DNA from: Lingula anatina | Lineage: Eukaryota > Brachiopoda > Lingulata > Lingulida > Lingulidae | NCBI RefSeq assembly: GCF_001039355.2 | Contig: NW_019776094.1 | Span: 50,711 to 114,710 of the forward strand | DNA: 64,000 nucleotides | Direction: 5' to 3' | In this document: positions 25,674-37,550 of the stretch, one piece after another | Layout: each line of letters starts with the position of its first letter | Numbering within the stretch: position 1 is the stretch's first letter | The notes under the pieces: model-generated | Database searches by the model: none | Seen by the model: the letters and a program-made list of their open reading frames with translations, nothing else | What the model was told of the DNA's origin: nothing | Translations under genes and position numbers: made by a program

Positions 25674-28551
25674 ATGACCAGGACTGTCTCCGCAGGAGCA
25701 ATCATCTCTCTGCTTATACTCGTGTATGTATCGCTGGATTTAGCCGCAAACAGCAGTACGTATATCCGTTTCGAATCATCATCTCATTTGTAATAACTGA
25801 CCGGTCTCTTACGTAATCGCTGGTCGTCTATAAATATAAATTACACAGGCTATCGCAGCCACGTTACATAAGGGTCCAAAGTTCCTCGTACCTTTAAAAA
25901 TGATCATTGACTGATTGATTGACGTATTGATTGCAGTCCCCAGAACATGTGAAGACGTGTTAGATCTGACATCAACTGGAAATTCAACCACATCTCTCAC
26001 AGGTGAACACACGATCGATCCCGACGGTCCAGGTGGGGTGAATCCGTTCAAAGTCACCTGTGCGCAGAGAAGTGATTTACCTGGCCACGTTGTCACGTTA
26101 GTAACTCATCAAGGCGGGCCAACCCCGCAACCACAGCGTTTCCAAGGCCCTGGCGCACGAACCCGCCTTGCTGCATTTGACTATAGTCCAACGCCAGAAC
26201 AAATTGAAAGCCTCATCAAAGTATCTGACAATTGTCGTCAATTTGTTCAACTTCAATGTGTAAAGGCGAAGAATTTTGAAAATAAGTCATGGTGGGTTTC
26301 ACGTCAAGGATGGGCCATGAGGAATTGGGGAGGAGCTCCTACCGACAGTTCACAGTGTGCTTGCTCGCTTCAAGGCCGGTGTGACAACTCAAGGTATGTG
26401 AAACCACCGCAGTGTAATTGTAGGGGAGACCGGGGCTAGTTGGACCCCGGGGTAAGTTGCCCCCCCATCAAGTCTTTTTAATAAAGTTACTTTAAGATGC
26501 TAAATGATTTCATTTGGACTCACCGCAGACGCTTTCTTAGCACTATTGGATACGGTCACTTTACAAAATGATGTGATCAATTCTTTTACCCCATAGTTAC
26601 TTTGTCATAAATGGATGGGGGTCAACTTACCCCGGGGACCAACTAGCCCCGGTCTCCTCTAGCTCTTATATTAAAAAACAACATGCATTTTCACATGGTT
26701 GACCGATATTTATGTGAAGTTTTATCTGTTTGTTTCCCATCAAAGTTACAAGTCGAAGTTTTTGCTTAACTAATCTTTAAAGTCTTCCAGTCTTTAAAGT
26801 CTTAAAGTCTTTCAACAGCCTTCTTTGTGATTGCACCAAAAGATTTAATTTTCCACTTTCATTCTGGGGCGTAACACAGACTAAACTGGTTTAAATTCTC
26901 ATCCTTCAAAATAGGCCGTCTGAAATCGGCAATCAGTGTCTTACCAAAATATAAATCAATATAGAAAAATATTATATATCAGCACAGTCAAGATGGCCAT
27001 TATTAAAATTAAGCACGTGCCAATACTTGTTTTAGTTACAACTGCAACTGTGGCGGAATAAATGATGACAACTGGCATAACGACCAGGGCTATTTGGACG
27101 ACAAACGCTACCTGCCCGTAAAACTGGTACATGTCCAGAGTGTAGATCAAACAGGCGCAGCTGTGTCGTTGACAGTCAAGGCGATGGAATGTTACGGTGA
27201 TAAGAAAATTTTGGGTATCTTCAACGGTCAAGAAGCAAATGAAATACCCCATGAAGTAAACTGACTAGCAGAGAGAGAGAGAGAGAGATGGGGGGGGGAT
27301 GTCGACATATTGACAAATTATATTTTGGCCAACATTTGGGTTGGTTTCTAAACATGTATATTTATACTGTGTAACTCTCAGCCTTTTGATAAGAACCTGC
27401 AAATAGTAGTTTGATGCTTTTATCAGGGGAAAATAGAGACAAACTTCTCAGAAAATAGTGTTGACATGACGTCATTGACAACAAGTTGCCATCCACACTT
27501 TGAAGTTAAATCCCTACGACCCGTAATATAAAAACAACTCCTGGAATGCCGTTTTCTTCGGGTATAATGAATTTCCAGGAATTGTATTCAAGTTTTCAAT
27601 GATTTCAATATTAAAATGTTTCTTGTGTTTTAGGGGATGTGAAGGTAAAGAATACAGGTCGGTAAGTGTGTTTTGGTAAACCGATGTGGTTGTTAGATAA
27701 ACCAGGGAATTCCTTGGAATAAAGTAATTTTGTGAACCTCTAATGCACTTTGTTGAGATCCAATGATCTTGTTATACATGGATTACGATGACATTATATA
27801 TACTCGTGTGTGTGTCATAAATAATGTCCGTGCATGTGTGTGCGCGCACGTTTACATGTATATGTGTGCACGCGCGCACTTGTGTGTGTATGCAAGAGAG
27901 AGAGAGACGGAGACCTTACGTTTTATTCTTTATAGACGTAAAAATACATAAATTATTTCTTTTCCACATCTTCTTTTTATTGGCAGGTGCCAATGCAGAC
28001 TGCATGCTGAAGATAAGACCCCAGCCAGACCCGGACCATTACTACTTCATCTCCCAGATCTCATCTACGGACAGGGGCACAACGAGGTATGGCTGGAAGA
28101 AGGAAACCAGACCCAGAGGGTGACCGACTTGTATCCACAGTTTTTCATTACTGAGAGGACCGTACCACCTACCAATACCAACCCCAATTGGCACCCCGAT
28201 TGCGTCACTATGTCACAGAGGTGCAAGTCAGACTGTGGACGCTTGGCAAGATTAAAACTGGCATCCACGCCCTTGTTCACCAAAATACCCATTGGGGGAG
28301 TTCTGAAACCCCTTGGTCAAGTCATGTGTGAGAACGCAAGAGGAACGTTCCCTTCCCCAGGACGTCGCATACTGGCCTTTGCCAACATGGCATCGGCCTG
28401 CAATTTTGGCTTGGACTTTACTCATGTTTATGTTAGTAACGTAACGCTATGTTGCACCACATATTCGTTTGTCTACGATCAGCAAGTGGCGATCTACAAT
28501 GATCATTGCAATAGCAGGTTAGGTATTAGCGAGCTGTTTCTTGGACCTTAA
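25674..28551 (+). CDS. Array copy 1: secreted CNTNAP-type fibrinogen-like domain protein with novel C-terminal Cys-rich domain
   Basis: Five exons: 25674-25755, 25937-26393, 27036-27196, 27634-27661 (28 nt), 27987-28551. They total 1293 nt, 430 residues, with all phases consistent. Exon 1 encodes a signal peptide (MTRTVSAG, then a hydrophobic run). Exons 2 and 3 encode the fibrinogen-like domain type of CNTNAP/neurexin IV: CEDVL, TIDPDGPGGVNPFKVTC, WWVSRQGWAMRNWGGAP, a CAC motif, then CNC, YLDDKRYLPVK and ECYG. Exon 4 is a linker. Exon 5 encodes CQCRLHAE, LPDLIYGQGHNEVW, VTDLYPQFF, a CxxxC pair, GQVMCENA, a CC pair and a final Cys. No transmembrane helix is evident, so a secreted protein is predicted. 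This is the most diverged copy at its N-terminus. A 241-bp inverted-repeat element sits in intron 2. Function is unknown. Confidence 0.85.
26421..26661. mobile_element. MITE with about 39-bp terminal inverted repeats in intron 2 of array copy 1
   Basis: The left end begins TAGGGGAGACCGGGGCTAGT. The right end (26623-26661) is its near-perfect inverse, with about two mismatches over 39 bases. The 241-bp element has no coding capacity. It starts 27 bases after the exon 2 donor, so the shadow reading frame continuing from exon 2 runs into the element. Confidence 0.85.
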
Positions 28552-29601
28552 AAGTATGCGAGGCATTACCGCAGCATATGCTGATGTTTGGTGATCCATA
28601 CCATTAATGCCAATTTATAACGTGATGTGTAGATCGCATTAAATATAAATCGAAGCCATGTTCTGTGAGCACACATCTTGCTGTTTATTTGTAACTTCAT
28701 ATTTCACCCATATCATGGGTGAAGCTATAAAAAATCGTTTCCTGCGCTTGGATCCGATAATTTCGCCATCATGTCTTCCTGTACATTTCAGAAAGGAAAT
28801 ATCAACATCAGGTAGGTCCTATTTTTATTGGAGGGGTTTGACGTTTTTTAAGGTGTGAATTGGGAGGGATGGCATGCTTCGCAGGATATGTACACCTTAT
28901 GAAGACCGATTTCATTAATTAAATTATTGAAAAGCACATATCTGAGGCAATGAAGTGCACACCACTGCCAAGCAACCGTTTTAAATTTCTATGCGATTTT
29001 CAAAGAAGCTGCATATGCCTTTATCTGTTAATATTTTACCTCCTTTCGAAAAAGAAAATAAATAAGAAATAAAATGACCGTTTTTCTTTCAAGAGCCTAA
29101 AATATACTGTTTTCGAATTATTACCTAAGCGGAACATTTCTATGAGCCTTTGGATGTCAAATAGTAATTAAAGTATAAGAGTACTTGACACTAGTTGGTG
29201 CCGCCCTGTTTGACCTTGGACAGAAATGACTAAGCACACCAGAACCGTGGGACAATTAACTAATCTATTAATAAAAAGCAGTGTGTTTATATCTGCCTTG
29301 CGTTGTTTTATTACAACACAGGTCGATTTTTTTCGATACATTTATTGGGGTATATCGACAATTTAAAAAAGATCGTTTCCTTCAAGTTGGTTGTAACTCT
29401 ATGTCACTGGTGTGCCCTTGCGTTGCGTAGTTGTTCCGTGCAGATTGTTTCCTCTTTCGATAACACAGGGCACCAAGTTGATAAAACACATGGTTTCGTT
29501 CTCAGTTTGTGGGCATATGCAGCACCACATGAAGGGCAGCAAAGAACCAGCTCGGTTCATTTCCGTTGCATAGCCGCCGCCATTCAGACAGCGTCGAACT
29601 A
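28552..29601. other. Intergenic, array copies 1-2
   Basis: No gene. The segment at about 28900-29130 is recognisably related to 38520-38750 upstream of copy 4 (shared ATTTCATTAATTAAAT and AAAGAAAATAAATAA stretches), supporting descent of copies 2 and 4 from one duplicated unit. Confidence 0.5.
29483..29525 (+). promoter_or_regulatory. Conserved upstream box, array copy 2
   Basis: A block beginning AAAACACATGG with TCGTTCTCA and TTTGTGGGC follows at a similar distance before the ATG in copies 3 to 5. Here it starts 119 bases upstream of the ATG. Conservation is seen; promoter or 5' UTR function is inferred. Confidence 0.4.
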
Positions 29602-32600
29602 ATGGCAAATCTGAACATTTTGCACGGGGTTTTCTTTCTTGTTTCAGTGCAATACGTGGCGGCTAATGAAGGTACGTAGGTGTACAAGCTTTCAGTAAAA
29701 ACTTGTGCAATGCAACTTTAAAGTTTTAAAACTGAGTAGCGAATCCGCATTTTTAAAATATTTCAAAATATAATAATATATAATTTTATTTTCACAATGA
29801 ATCAGTTTGTCAATTTCATCAGTACATGTTACCAATGTAAATATGTACAATAGCTGTCTAATTTGTGATTCAAAAATGCTACATAATTTGCTAAAGCGGG
29901 AAAGAATTTTCTTAATGCTGTCTGGTTACTGCTAAAATATGTCTAAACTCTTAGTTCCCAGGTCCTGTGAGGATGTTTTGGGCCATTATGCCGGCACCGT
30001 GTTCAAAGAAGGTGTATATACCATTGACCCTGACGGCGCAGGAGGAGTGGACCCCTTCCAGGTCACCTGTACAACCAGAGATGATATACTTGGACACGGT
30101 GTCACCTTAGTGCCTCACCAATTTGGTGTTGAGCCACTGCCACAGCATTATCAAGGTCCAGGTGAACGTTCACGATACGCTTCATTTGACTACAAACCCA
30201 CCGAAGAGCAGCTTGACAGCCTAACCCGTATTTCTGGCAAATGCCGCCAATATGTTCGACTTTCAACTATTCATTCAGAAAATTTTTTAAAAAGTCCTTG
30301 GTGGGTGTCCCGCCAAGGATGGAACATGACCAATTGGGGAGGTGCCCCTACAAACAGCTCTAAATGTGCTTGGATCGATGTGATGGAGAGAACATGTAAG
30401 ATAACGCTCAGACCCATGTGGCTTGCCGATTTGTTGATGTATCTGAAAAGTGCATTTATTTAACAGTTCTTGATGTTCTAATAACTTTTAGTTGGGCATA
30501 ATGTTGGCAAGTTTCACACATTTTTTGTATATATACAGTGCTGTGCACTGACGTATCCAAGATTAGTTCTATGGACATTTTTTTAATCATAACGTATAGG
30601 GAATAGCAAGGAAAATAGTTTGGTTTTGCTTTATGTTTTACTGTTTTATTTGCTGTTTTATTGTTATGTTCTTTTTGGGTGTAGAGGTGTAGAGAAGGCG
30701 GATTATCTTCTTAGCTAGGGCGCGTGAATTTTCTGTGCTTCCCAAGATCGACCGTTGCTGTTGTAACAGTGTATTTTTTAAACTTTGTTGATTTTTACGG
30801 GATTTTTTTTTCATGTATTTTGGCGATGTTAGCCCAATAGGTGCCAAACCGTATTTCTGTTTTACTTCAAATTTGCCGACTGGCTTTGTATGTCCATAAT
30901 ACCACTTTATTTCGAAAGTAAGCATGATCGAATTATTTTTATGAACGTTATTGATTATTGATTATCTTATCTTTTTTCTTATTCTTTTCATAATGTATTT
31001 TGACGACGCTCGCTCAAATGCTACACTTCGAATTTATTGAGTGACTTTGTAGGTTTCTTTAGGAAACCAGCTTGATAGGATTAATTTTCATAAATTAAAA
31101 AAAGTTATTGACATTTTTTACTCTTTGTTATTGAAACTGTCGCAACTTTTTTGCTGTTAACTTGCTGTTAACTTCCTATCTTTGGTGTCTAGTTAAAAAT
31201 AATAATAAATAGTTGACAAATATCTAAACGTTTCGTCAATATATGTCATATGATAAACATGTTAATAGTGGTTAATTATTTTGTTTGTTCTATATACAGG
31301 GACTGTAATTCCAAATTGAACGACTACCTACTGCGAAATGACGAAGGATATCTTGACGATAAGCGCTATCTACCGGTGAAGCAAGTACCGATTGGTGATC
31401 TTGATGATGATGGTGAAGAGGCATTTTTAATGGTGAAGCCGTTGGAATGCTACGGAGGTATCACAAAAGATACAATGTACACACAAACTAGGTTAAACTT
31501 TTTGGCAACGATCTGTAATACGTTATATCTGAGAATTCATCATTTCTTTGCGCTGCGAATTTAGCTGTTCTCAGGGTAGTTTTGTCTTTCAAGTTGAGAG
31601 GCAGATATTTTTATTGTATTGAAAGACCTCAATGATGGTCTTTTAGACTTCTTACCTTCGAGCAATCTTTTCTAGGTTTTCGACTTGAACTAAAAGTTGG
31701 AACCACAATGTAGTAAATGTTATATCGTGTTAGAAATCGGTTCTACATATATTTACCATATTACATGTACCATAGTATGATGTAGTTTAAAGGTTTTGAT
31801 GAATTTTTCCACAAGTTCCATGCCGCTCTTTTTCAAATAATTTTTTATTCTTTACTTCATTCATTGTGTATTTTTTCTATGTGTCTGTGTAGATATGGTG
31901 AGTGGACCACCTACTGAAAAGTAAGTGCATTTTACTTACATGTGCACTAGTACATGTATATGAATTTCAAAGATACAAACCTGACTGCGTGTTGCGTATA
32001 ACACACACATATATACATGTTTCTACTGCATTTGCTTTATCTGTTCTTAAAAGGTTCCGTACGATATGAAATTTATCACATAAGTTTGGTATGGAAACAT
32101 GTCCCCAAACAAAATAACCTGAACGCTCTGTCGCCATGGTTTCACTTTTTTAAGTGACTGCGTGCTGAAAGTTGTTTTATTCTGTTGTACACTTCTAAAT
32201 TTTTGCACTCTGGGGAGGAAATCAGTTGTTCCATCTGCCGTAAAAATATTAAATGATTCATTTTCATTGAAGGTGGAGGTAAAAATGGAGTGAATTACAT
32301 TGCATTTTATCTCTTTTAAGATGCCTCTGCAGTCTCCACGCCGAGGTGAAAGGCACTACCAAAGCAGGTCCATTACTCTATGAACTCCCAGATCTCATCT
32401 ATGGACAAGGCCATAACGATGTCTGGATAGATGACGGCAACCAGAAAAAGAAGGTCACCGACGTATATCCACACTTCTTTAATACCAGGAAGCGCCGCCA
32501 GCTATTGCCTTCCATCAGTGTGGCCTCTGGCATCTCACCAGAGGGCTTTAACGCGCTACAGAGCTGTCCAGTGGACTGTGAACGCCTAGCCAAGTTGACA

Positions 32601-32894
32601 CTTGCGACCAAGCCCCTGACCACCAAGATAACGAATGGCGGCATCCAAAAACCCTTAGGTCAAATGATGTGTGAGAAGGCCGGGGTGACCATTCCTCCCC
32701 CTGGAAGCCGGATTGTGGCCTTCTACAAGACTGCACCTGCCTGTGGTTTCTCTGGCAGTTCCACGCATCTCGCAGGTAATACGACGATTTGCTGCAACGT
32801 GTTCACCTTGCCTTTCACCAACCAGGTGTACAACTATTTCAGTGAGAAATGTGTCCACAATGTTGACCTCGGTACGATCTTCGGTTCAGGATAA
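29602..32894 (+). CDS. Array copy 2: fibrinogen-like/Cys-rich secreted protein, apparent frameshift
   Basis: Exons: 29602-29671 (signal peptide MANLNILHGVFFLVSV), 29955-30395, 31300-31457, 31893-31920 (28 nt), 32321-32894. Domains match the other copies (CEDVLGHYAGTVFKEG, TIDPDGAGGVDPFQVTC, WWVSRQGWNMTNWGGAP, YLDDKRYLPVK, LPDLIYGQG, GQMMCEKAG). The summed exons give 1271 nt, one base short of a multiple of three. Near 30371-30395 the reading frame departs from its paralogues: the second Cys of the CAC motif becomes Trp, and the donor at 30396 is phase 1 although exon 3 needs phase 2. A weaker in-phase donor at 30418 (GTGGCT) could rescue the frame. Several conserved Cys are also missing (CNS instead of CNC; Gly for the Cys in the SPEC position of exon 5). 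It is a pseudogene candidate, or the result of a sequencing error. AATAAA lies at 32899-32904. Confidence 0.75.
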
Positions 32895-34599
32895 ATGGAA
32901 ATAAATGCCTTGTATATTTGTGAAATCACTGTAATGTTCACAGTTGTAATAGTAAAGTTCTTGCAAAATTTATATCCGTGTTTGTGTTACTTTTTAAAGC
33001 GCTGACCTGTATCTTTTTGCAAAAATCGCACAATCTACTAAACAACGGGGGAAAATTTAGTCCTGCACGCATTATTCTGCCAATAAAATGTATCTTCAGA
33101 GAATGAAAAAACAACGTATCATTCTCCAGTGTTGACAAAAATACCATTACCTGTAACGTACATAGGATACTAATATCAGTTATTTATGACTTGAATTTAT
33201 GGTTTTTAACGTAAAAGAAATTTATTCAAGTGTGTTTCTTTAAGTGCACGTCTTTTTCAAACCGTTCATGACACCCAAGCCCCTGAATCACGCGTGATCG
33301 TCTCACCTCGATAGCTAGGTTACGAGGTCAAAAAACACGAGGTGCTTTTCTCACTTTGTAGTTCATCATGAATTTTACGCACACGTACCACTATATATAT
33401 GTTTTTTTCGGCTTGAATTTTATTTCCTGACTTTGCCTACACATTTGTTTTGTGGCAATCGAATATGCAGGTTCAAAACATGGATTGCAAAATCCTTTAA
33501 CAGCAAGCAGCACTTGATAATATGGTGGCCCAAAATGTCCATCTATAAAAATATTTTAATCCGTTTATATTTATATTTATAAATCGTACCCTTGATTTAA
33601 TAAATATTTTTTACGATTGAATAAAATGTTCCTTTCATTCGATTTACCGTTCCATTGATTTAATTAATTGTCCACTTGACAAATAAAGGAAGCGTGGATT
33701 CACATTTACGAATACCAACCACTACCATTAGTTTCTTAAAATAAAGTCAACATACCAATTCATAAACCAGATTCTTCAAACTTTTGGTCTAAAATTGATC
33801 TATTTATCCTATTTATCCGTCCCTCCACTTCCATAAATGAAGCAGTAATGCGCACGCATTGCTTAAGCATCAATGCCATTCCCATGTACAGATGTATAGC
33901 TGCACGCACAATTGCTTACTTTTCCAAATGAGCCTGCCGAGGGATATTTATAGCCGGGAAAGAAAGTGAAAAATATCCCATCAAAAATAATTTTTCTGGA
34001 AATATGAAACGATGGCCTTTTTTTCTGAACTATACCATATGACAATATAAAACGTGGGAAAAGATTAAAATGTTTTTGGGTGGCACTTTTGGTCGCCACG
34101 ATAAAAGTTGGGCGCATCTTTCTAGCCCTGTCGCCTTCTTCTATAAGAAGACTCTAAAGTTACAAAAGGTACATGTTCATGAACCTTTTGTCTATCAAGA
34201 AATGCTAGCTAGTTTTTGCAACTCTATTACGGTAACATGCACCATTACATTTGATAAAAACGGTACCTCTTTGGGATTTGGAATTCTTTTTATAAGTATA
34301 CTGATTAAGTTGATTAATAGCTTAATAAGATATGTTGCAAAGACTGATCATTGAAATAACATTTCAATGAAAAACTGTTTCATAATGATTAAATGATTTT
34401 TTTTTTATTTTATGCGTCTGGTTCCTACAGGTGCTTTTTTTCCTGCTGATAACTTCGCACATTCGGGTCATAAAACGCATGTGTCGTTCTCAATTTGTGG
34501 GTGTACGCATTGCACCTTTATTTGAATACTAGTTCATAAATAGCGCATTTTATAACCCTCGTTACCGTAACGATTAAGCCAGCGTCCAGCGCTGTCAAT
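32895..34599. other. Intergenic, array copies 2-3
   Basis: No gene. Contains a conserved intergenic block at 33293-33360 (starts CGTGATCGTCTCACCTC) that recurs between copies 3-4 and 4-5, and the copy 3 upstream box. Confidence 0.5.
34471..34518 (+). promoter_or_regulatory. Conserved upstream box, array copy 3
   Basis: Counterpart of the box before copy 2 (AAAACGCATG, TCGTTCTCA, TTTGTGGG), starting 128 bases upstream of the ATG. It is followed by ACTAGTTCATAAATAGCGCA, which recurs with small changes before copy 5. Confidence 0.4.
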
Positions 34600-37550
34600 A
34601 TGGCTTGCTTGAAGATTTCGGTCGTGTTTTTCTGTGTTCTTTCAGTTCACGAAGTAGTGGGTACGGGAGGTATGTAGGCCTTTCTTTTTTAGCATAAAAT
34701 TCTCGCAACACAAAATGATTGCATCTGGAAAGAAATATATGTATCGCTTTCAACTTTTTCACAATATCTACAAATACAAACAATTTGTGATTCTAAGTTT
34801 GAATTATGTCACAGAGATCACCGGTGATTTTATGTCGATTAATTTCTTCAAGTTCCCAGATCCTGCGAGGATGTTGTGCGTCAGTACAGGGGTACCGTAT
34901 TTAAGGAAGGAGTGCACACCATCGACCCTGACGGTGCAGGGGGAGTGGACGCCTTTCAGGTCACCTGTGCAACTAGAGACGACTTACCTGGCCACGGCGT
35001 CACTTTAGTGCCTCACGCAGGTGGTATCGTGTCACAGCCGAAGCGTTACCAAGGTCCAGGACTTTTCCAACAATACGCTTCATTTGATTACGGACTCACA
35101 AAAGATCAGCTTGACAGTCTAACTCGTATATCTGGTAAATGTCGCCAATTCGTTCAACTATCATGTCATGATGCTTGGAATTTCCACACGAACCCTTGGT
35201 GGGTTTCCCGACAAGGATGGGACATGACCAACTGGGGAGGTGCCCCGACTAACAGCTCTAAATGCGGGTGTGCAATACAGAATCGCTGTGACATGTCAAA
35301 GTAAGATGCTCGTAAAGTGACACATTGATTTGTTAATAAATATGACGCACACATTGGTTATTTATGATGATAAGACAATTGATAAGACAATTGTGAAACA
35401 AAGCATGAATGAGGGACAAGTTTGACTTGTTTCACAGACCATTTATTTGTTTGAAATTAATGTCAATTGTCAAAAGAAGCGGTGAATTTGGCATTTTCGA
35501 AACTGACGGCCTCGTCCTGTTTTCTACAAAACTAAACTTGTAGTAGTCCACCATCTCAAATATTTTTTCATTTGTTTTTTCTCATTTGTTTTTTCTCATT
35601 ATGCCTGATGTACAAGATATCTAGGGTTTTAACCAAAAATGTGAAATGATTACAGTGCTAAGGAACAATAATACTTTGTACATGTATGTTAGTCATTAAG
35701 AAGCGTTTCACATTAGTGTATTTTTTTTACAATCTAGTACCGTATTTAAGATTCTTCTGGTTATAGACGAATAATATAATTTTTTTTTCTAAGATCCAGT
35801 TGACCGCTCGGAGGCTTCAGTCGGTCTACTGAGAATACCGTTTGAACTATTTTCAGCCTTGCACTGCACGTAGAATGCGCGGGTTCAGCCAAAGTCAGTT
35901 GTATATATATTTAATAGTGTTTGTTCAACATTCAGTACACGTGACTGCAAAATCAATGACGCGGTGTGGCGAGCTGAATTGTTTTCTTTCTTTCAGTGAC
36001 CAGTGTAACTGCCACCGAGATGATGGAATGTGGAGAGTGGACGCGGGATATCTTGACGATAAGCGCTATCTACCGGTGAAGCAGGTACCGATTCGTGATG
36101 TAGATAACAGTCATGAAGAAGTATACTTAACGGTGAAGCCGATGGAATGTTACGGAGGTATCGCAAAGTACAAAATTCCGTGCGCTATCGTTGGTTAAAC
36201 ATGTCAGCTACACTTTAAAATAGGATATGTTCTTTAAATTTGATAATTAGCCATTTTGAAGGTACTGACGAAGGTATTTGTAAAGAGTTGTTTTTCGTAT
36301 CATTGCTCTCCCTTTTATTTTCATTTTTTAATAAAGTCATTCATTTATTTTTAGTTGTGACGAGCGGACAGCCTACCGAAAAGTAAGAACGTTTAACTTA
36401 CATAAATTGCATTTACTTTTTTACGCAGAATGTAGCAGTATTTATCGCTCCTGCATTGGATAGTTAGCGATTGAGAACCATTTGATACAATGGAACTATT
36501 TGCAGCCTACGTGTTTTTATTAAACGCTTCAAGTCTGATTACATACACTAAACTACGGCAAAACCCTCAATCACTTTCTCAATTTAATACAAAACACTAA
36601 GAAATTAGTAATTTTATTTATTTTAATATCCTCCTTGATCAGCGCTCTAAATATTGTTCATATGGTTATACATTTCAAATCAGAGCATCAATTTCAAGAA
36701 AAATACTACAAATTAATGAAATCGTTTGTTTTTATTTTCTCGTACAATTATAAATTTCAAAGATGTACAGAGGGAAAGACATCGACAGTCCCATCCATCA
36801 TAAACAAAACTTTTAAATTCGTCATTTTTTCATCATAATCTACCTTGCGGCATATGCTGGCTTCGCAGCTTTCTCATTGGCGTTAATTACACACAGTGTA
36901 CATGTACAGTGAGACAACCCCTTTGATGGGGGGCTAAAAATTGATATAGTAATAAATATGGCGATTTCCTATTTTCTTTAAGGTGCTTCTGCAGTCTAAA
37001 CGCCGAAGTGAAAGGCTTTACCAAAGCGGGTCCATTACTCTTTCAACTCCCAGATCTCATCTATGGACAAGGCTACAACGACGTATGGATAGATGACGGC
37101 AACCAGAAAAGGAAGGTCACCGACGTGTATCCACAGTTCTTTAACACCAGGATACGCCGCCAAATATTGCTTTCCAGTTTGGCTCACAACAAATCACCGG
37201 ACTGTGTCCGCGTGTTACAAAACTGTCCAGTGGACTGTGAACGGCTAGCCAAATTGAAATTTGCCTCCATGTCCTTGTCCACAAATATAACGAATGCTGG
37301 CGTCCAAAAGGCCTTGGGTCAAGTGATGTGTGAGAACGCCGGGGTGACCATTCCTCCCCCTGGAAGCCGGATTGTGGCCTTCTACAAGACTGCGCCTGGC
37401 TGTGATTCCTCTGGCAGTTCCACGTATTTCCACCCAGATGATACGAGCATTTGCTGCAAAGAGTTCATCTTGCCTTTCAGCAGACAGCCGTTCAACGTGT
37501 TCAATGAAAAATGTAGCCCCAATGTGGACATCAGCACCATCTTTGGTTGA
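34600..37550 (+). CDS. Array copy 3: secreted CNTNAP-type fibrinogen-like domain protein with novel C-terminal Cys-rich domain
   Basis: Exons: 34600-34669 (signal peptide MACLKISVVFFCVLSVHEVV), 34853-35300, 35997-36157, 36355-36382 (28 nt), 36983-37550. They total 1275 nt, 424 residues, all in phase. The fibrinogen-like part has CEDVV, TIDPDGAGGVDAFQVTC, WWVSRQGWDMTNWGGAP, CGC, CNCHRDDGMWRVDAGYLDD and ECYG. The linker exon reads VVTSGQPTEK. The C-terminal domain has KCFCSLNAE, LPDLIYGQGYNDVW, VTDVYPQFF, CPVDCERLAKL, GQVMCENAGVTIPPPGSRI, ICC and a final EKC. All cysteines shared by the family are present. Immediately upstream of exon 3 (35945-35985) lies a degraded remnant resembling the start of another exon 3. 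Expected extracellular; role unknown. Confidence 0.88.

Noticed and set aside
31458-31564. Read-through of copy 2 exon 3 into the following intron
   Set aside because: The donor after GGAG and the 28-nt exon 4 are conserved in all paralogues.
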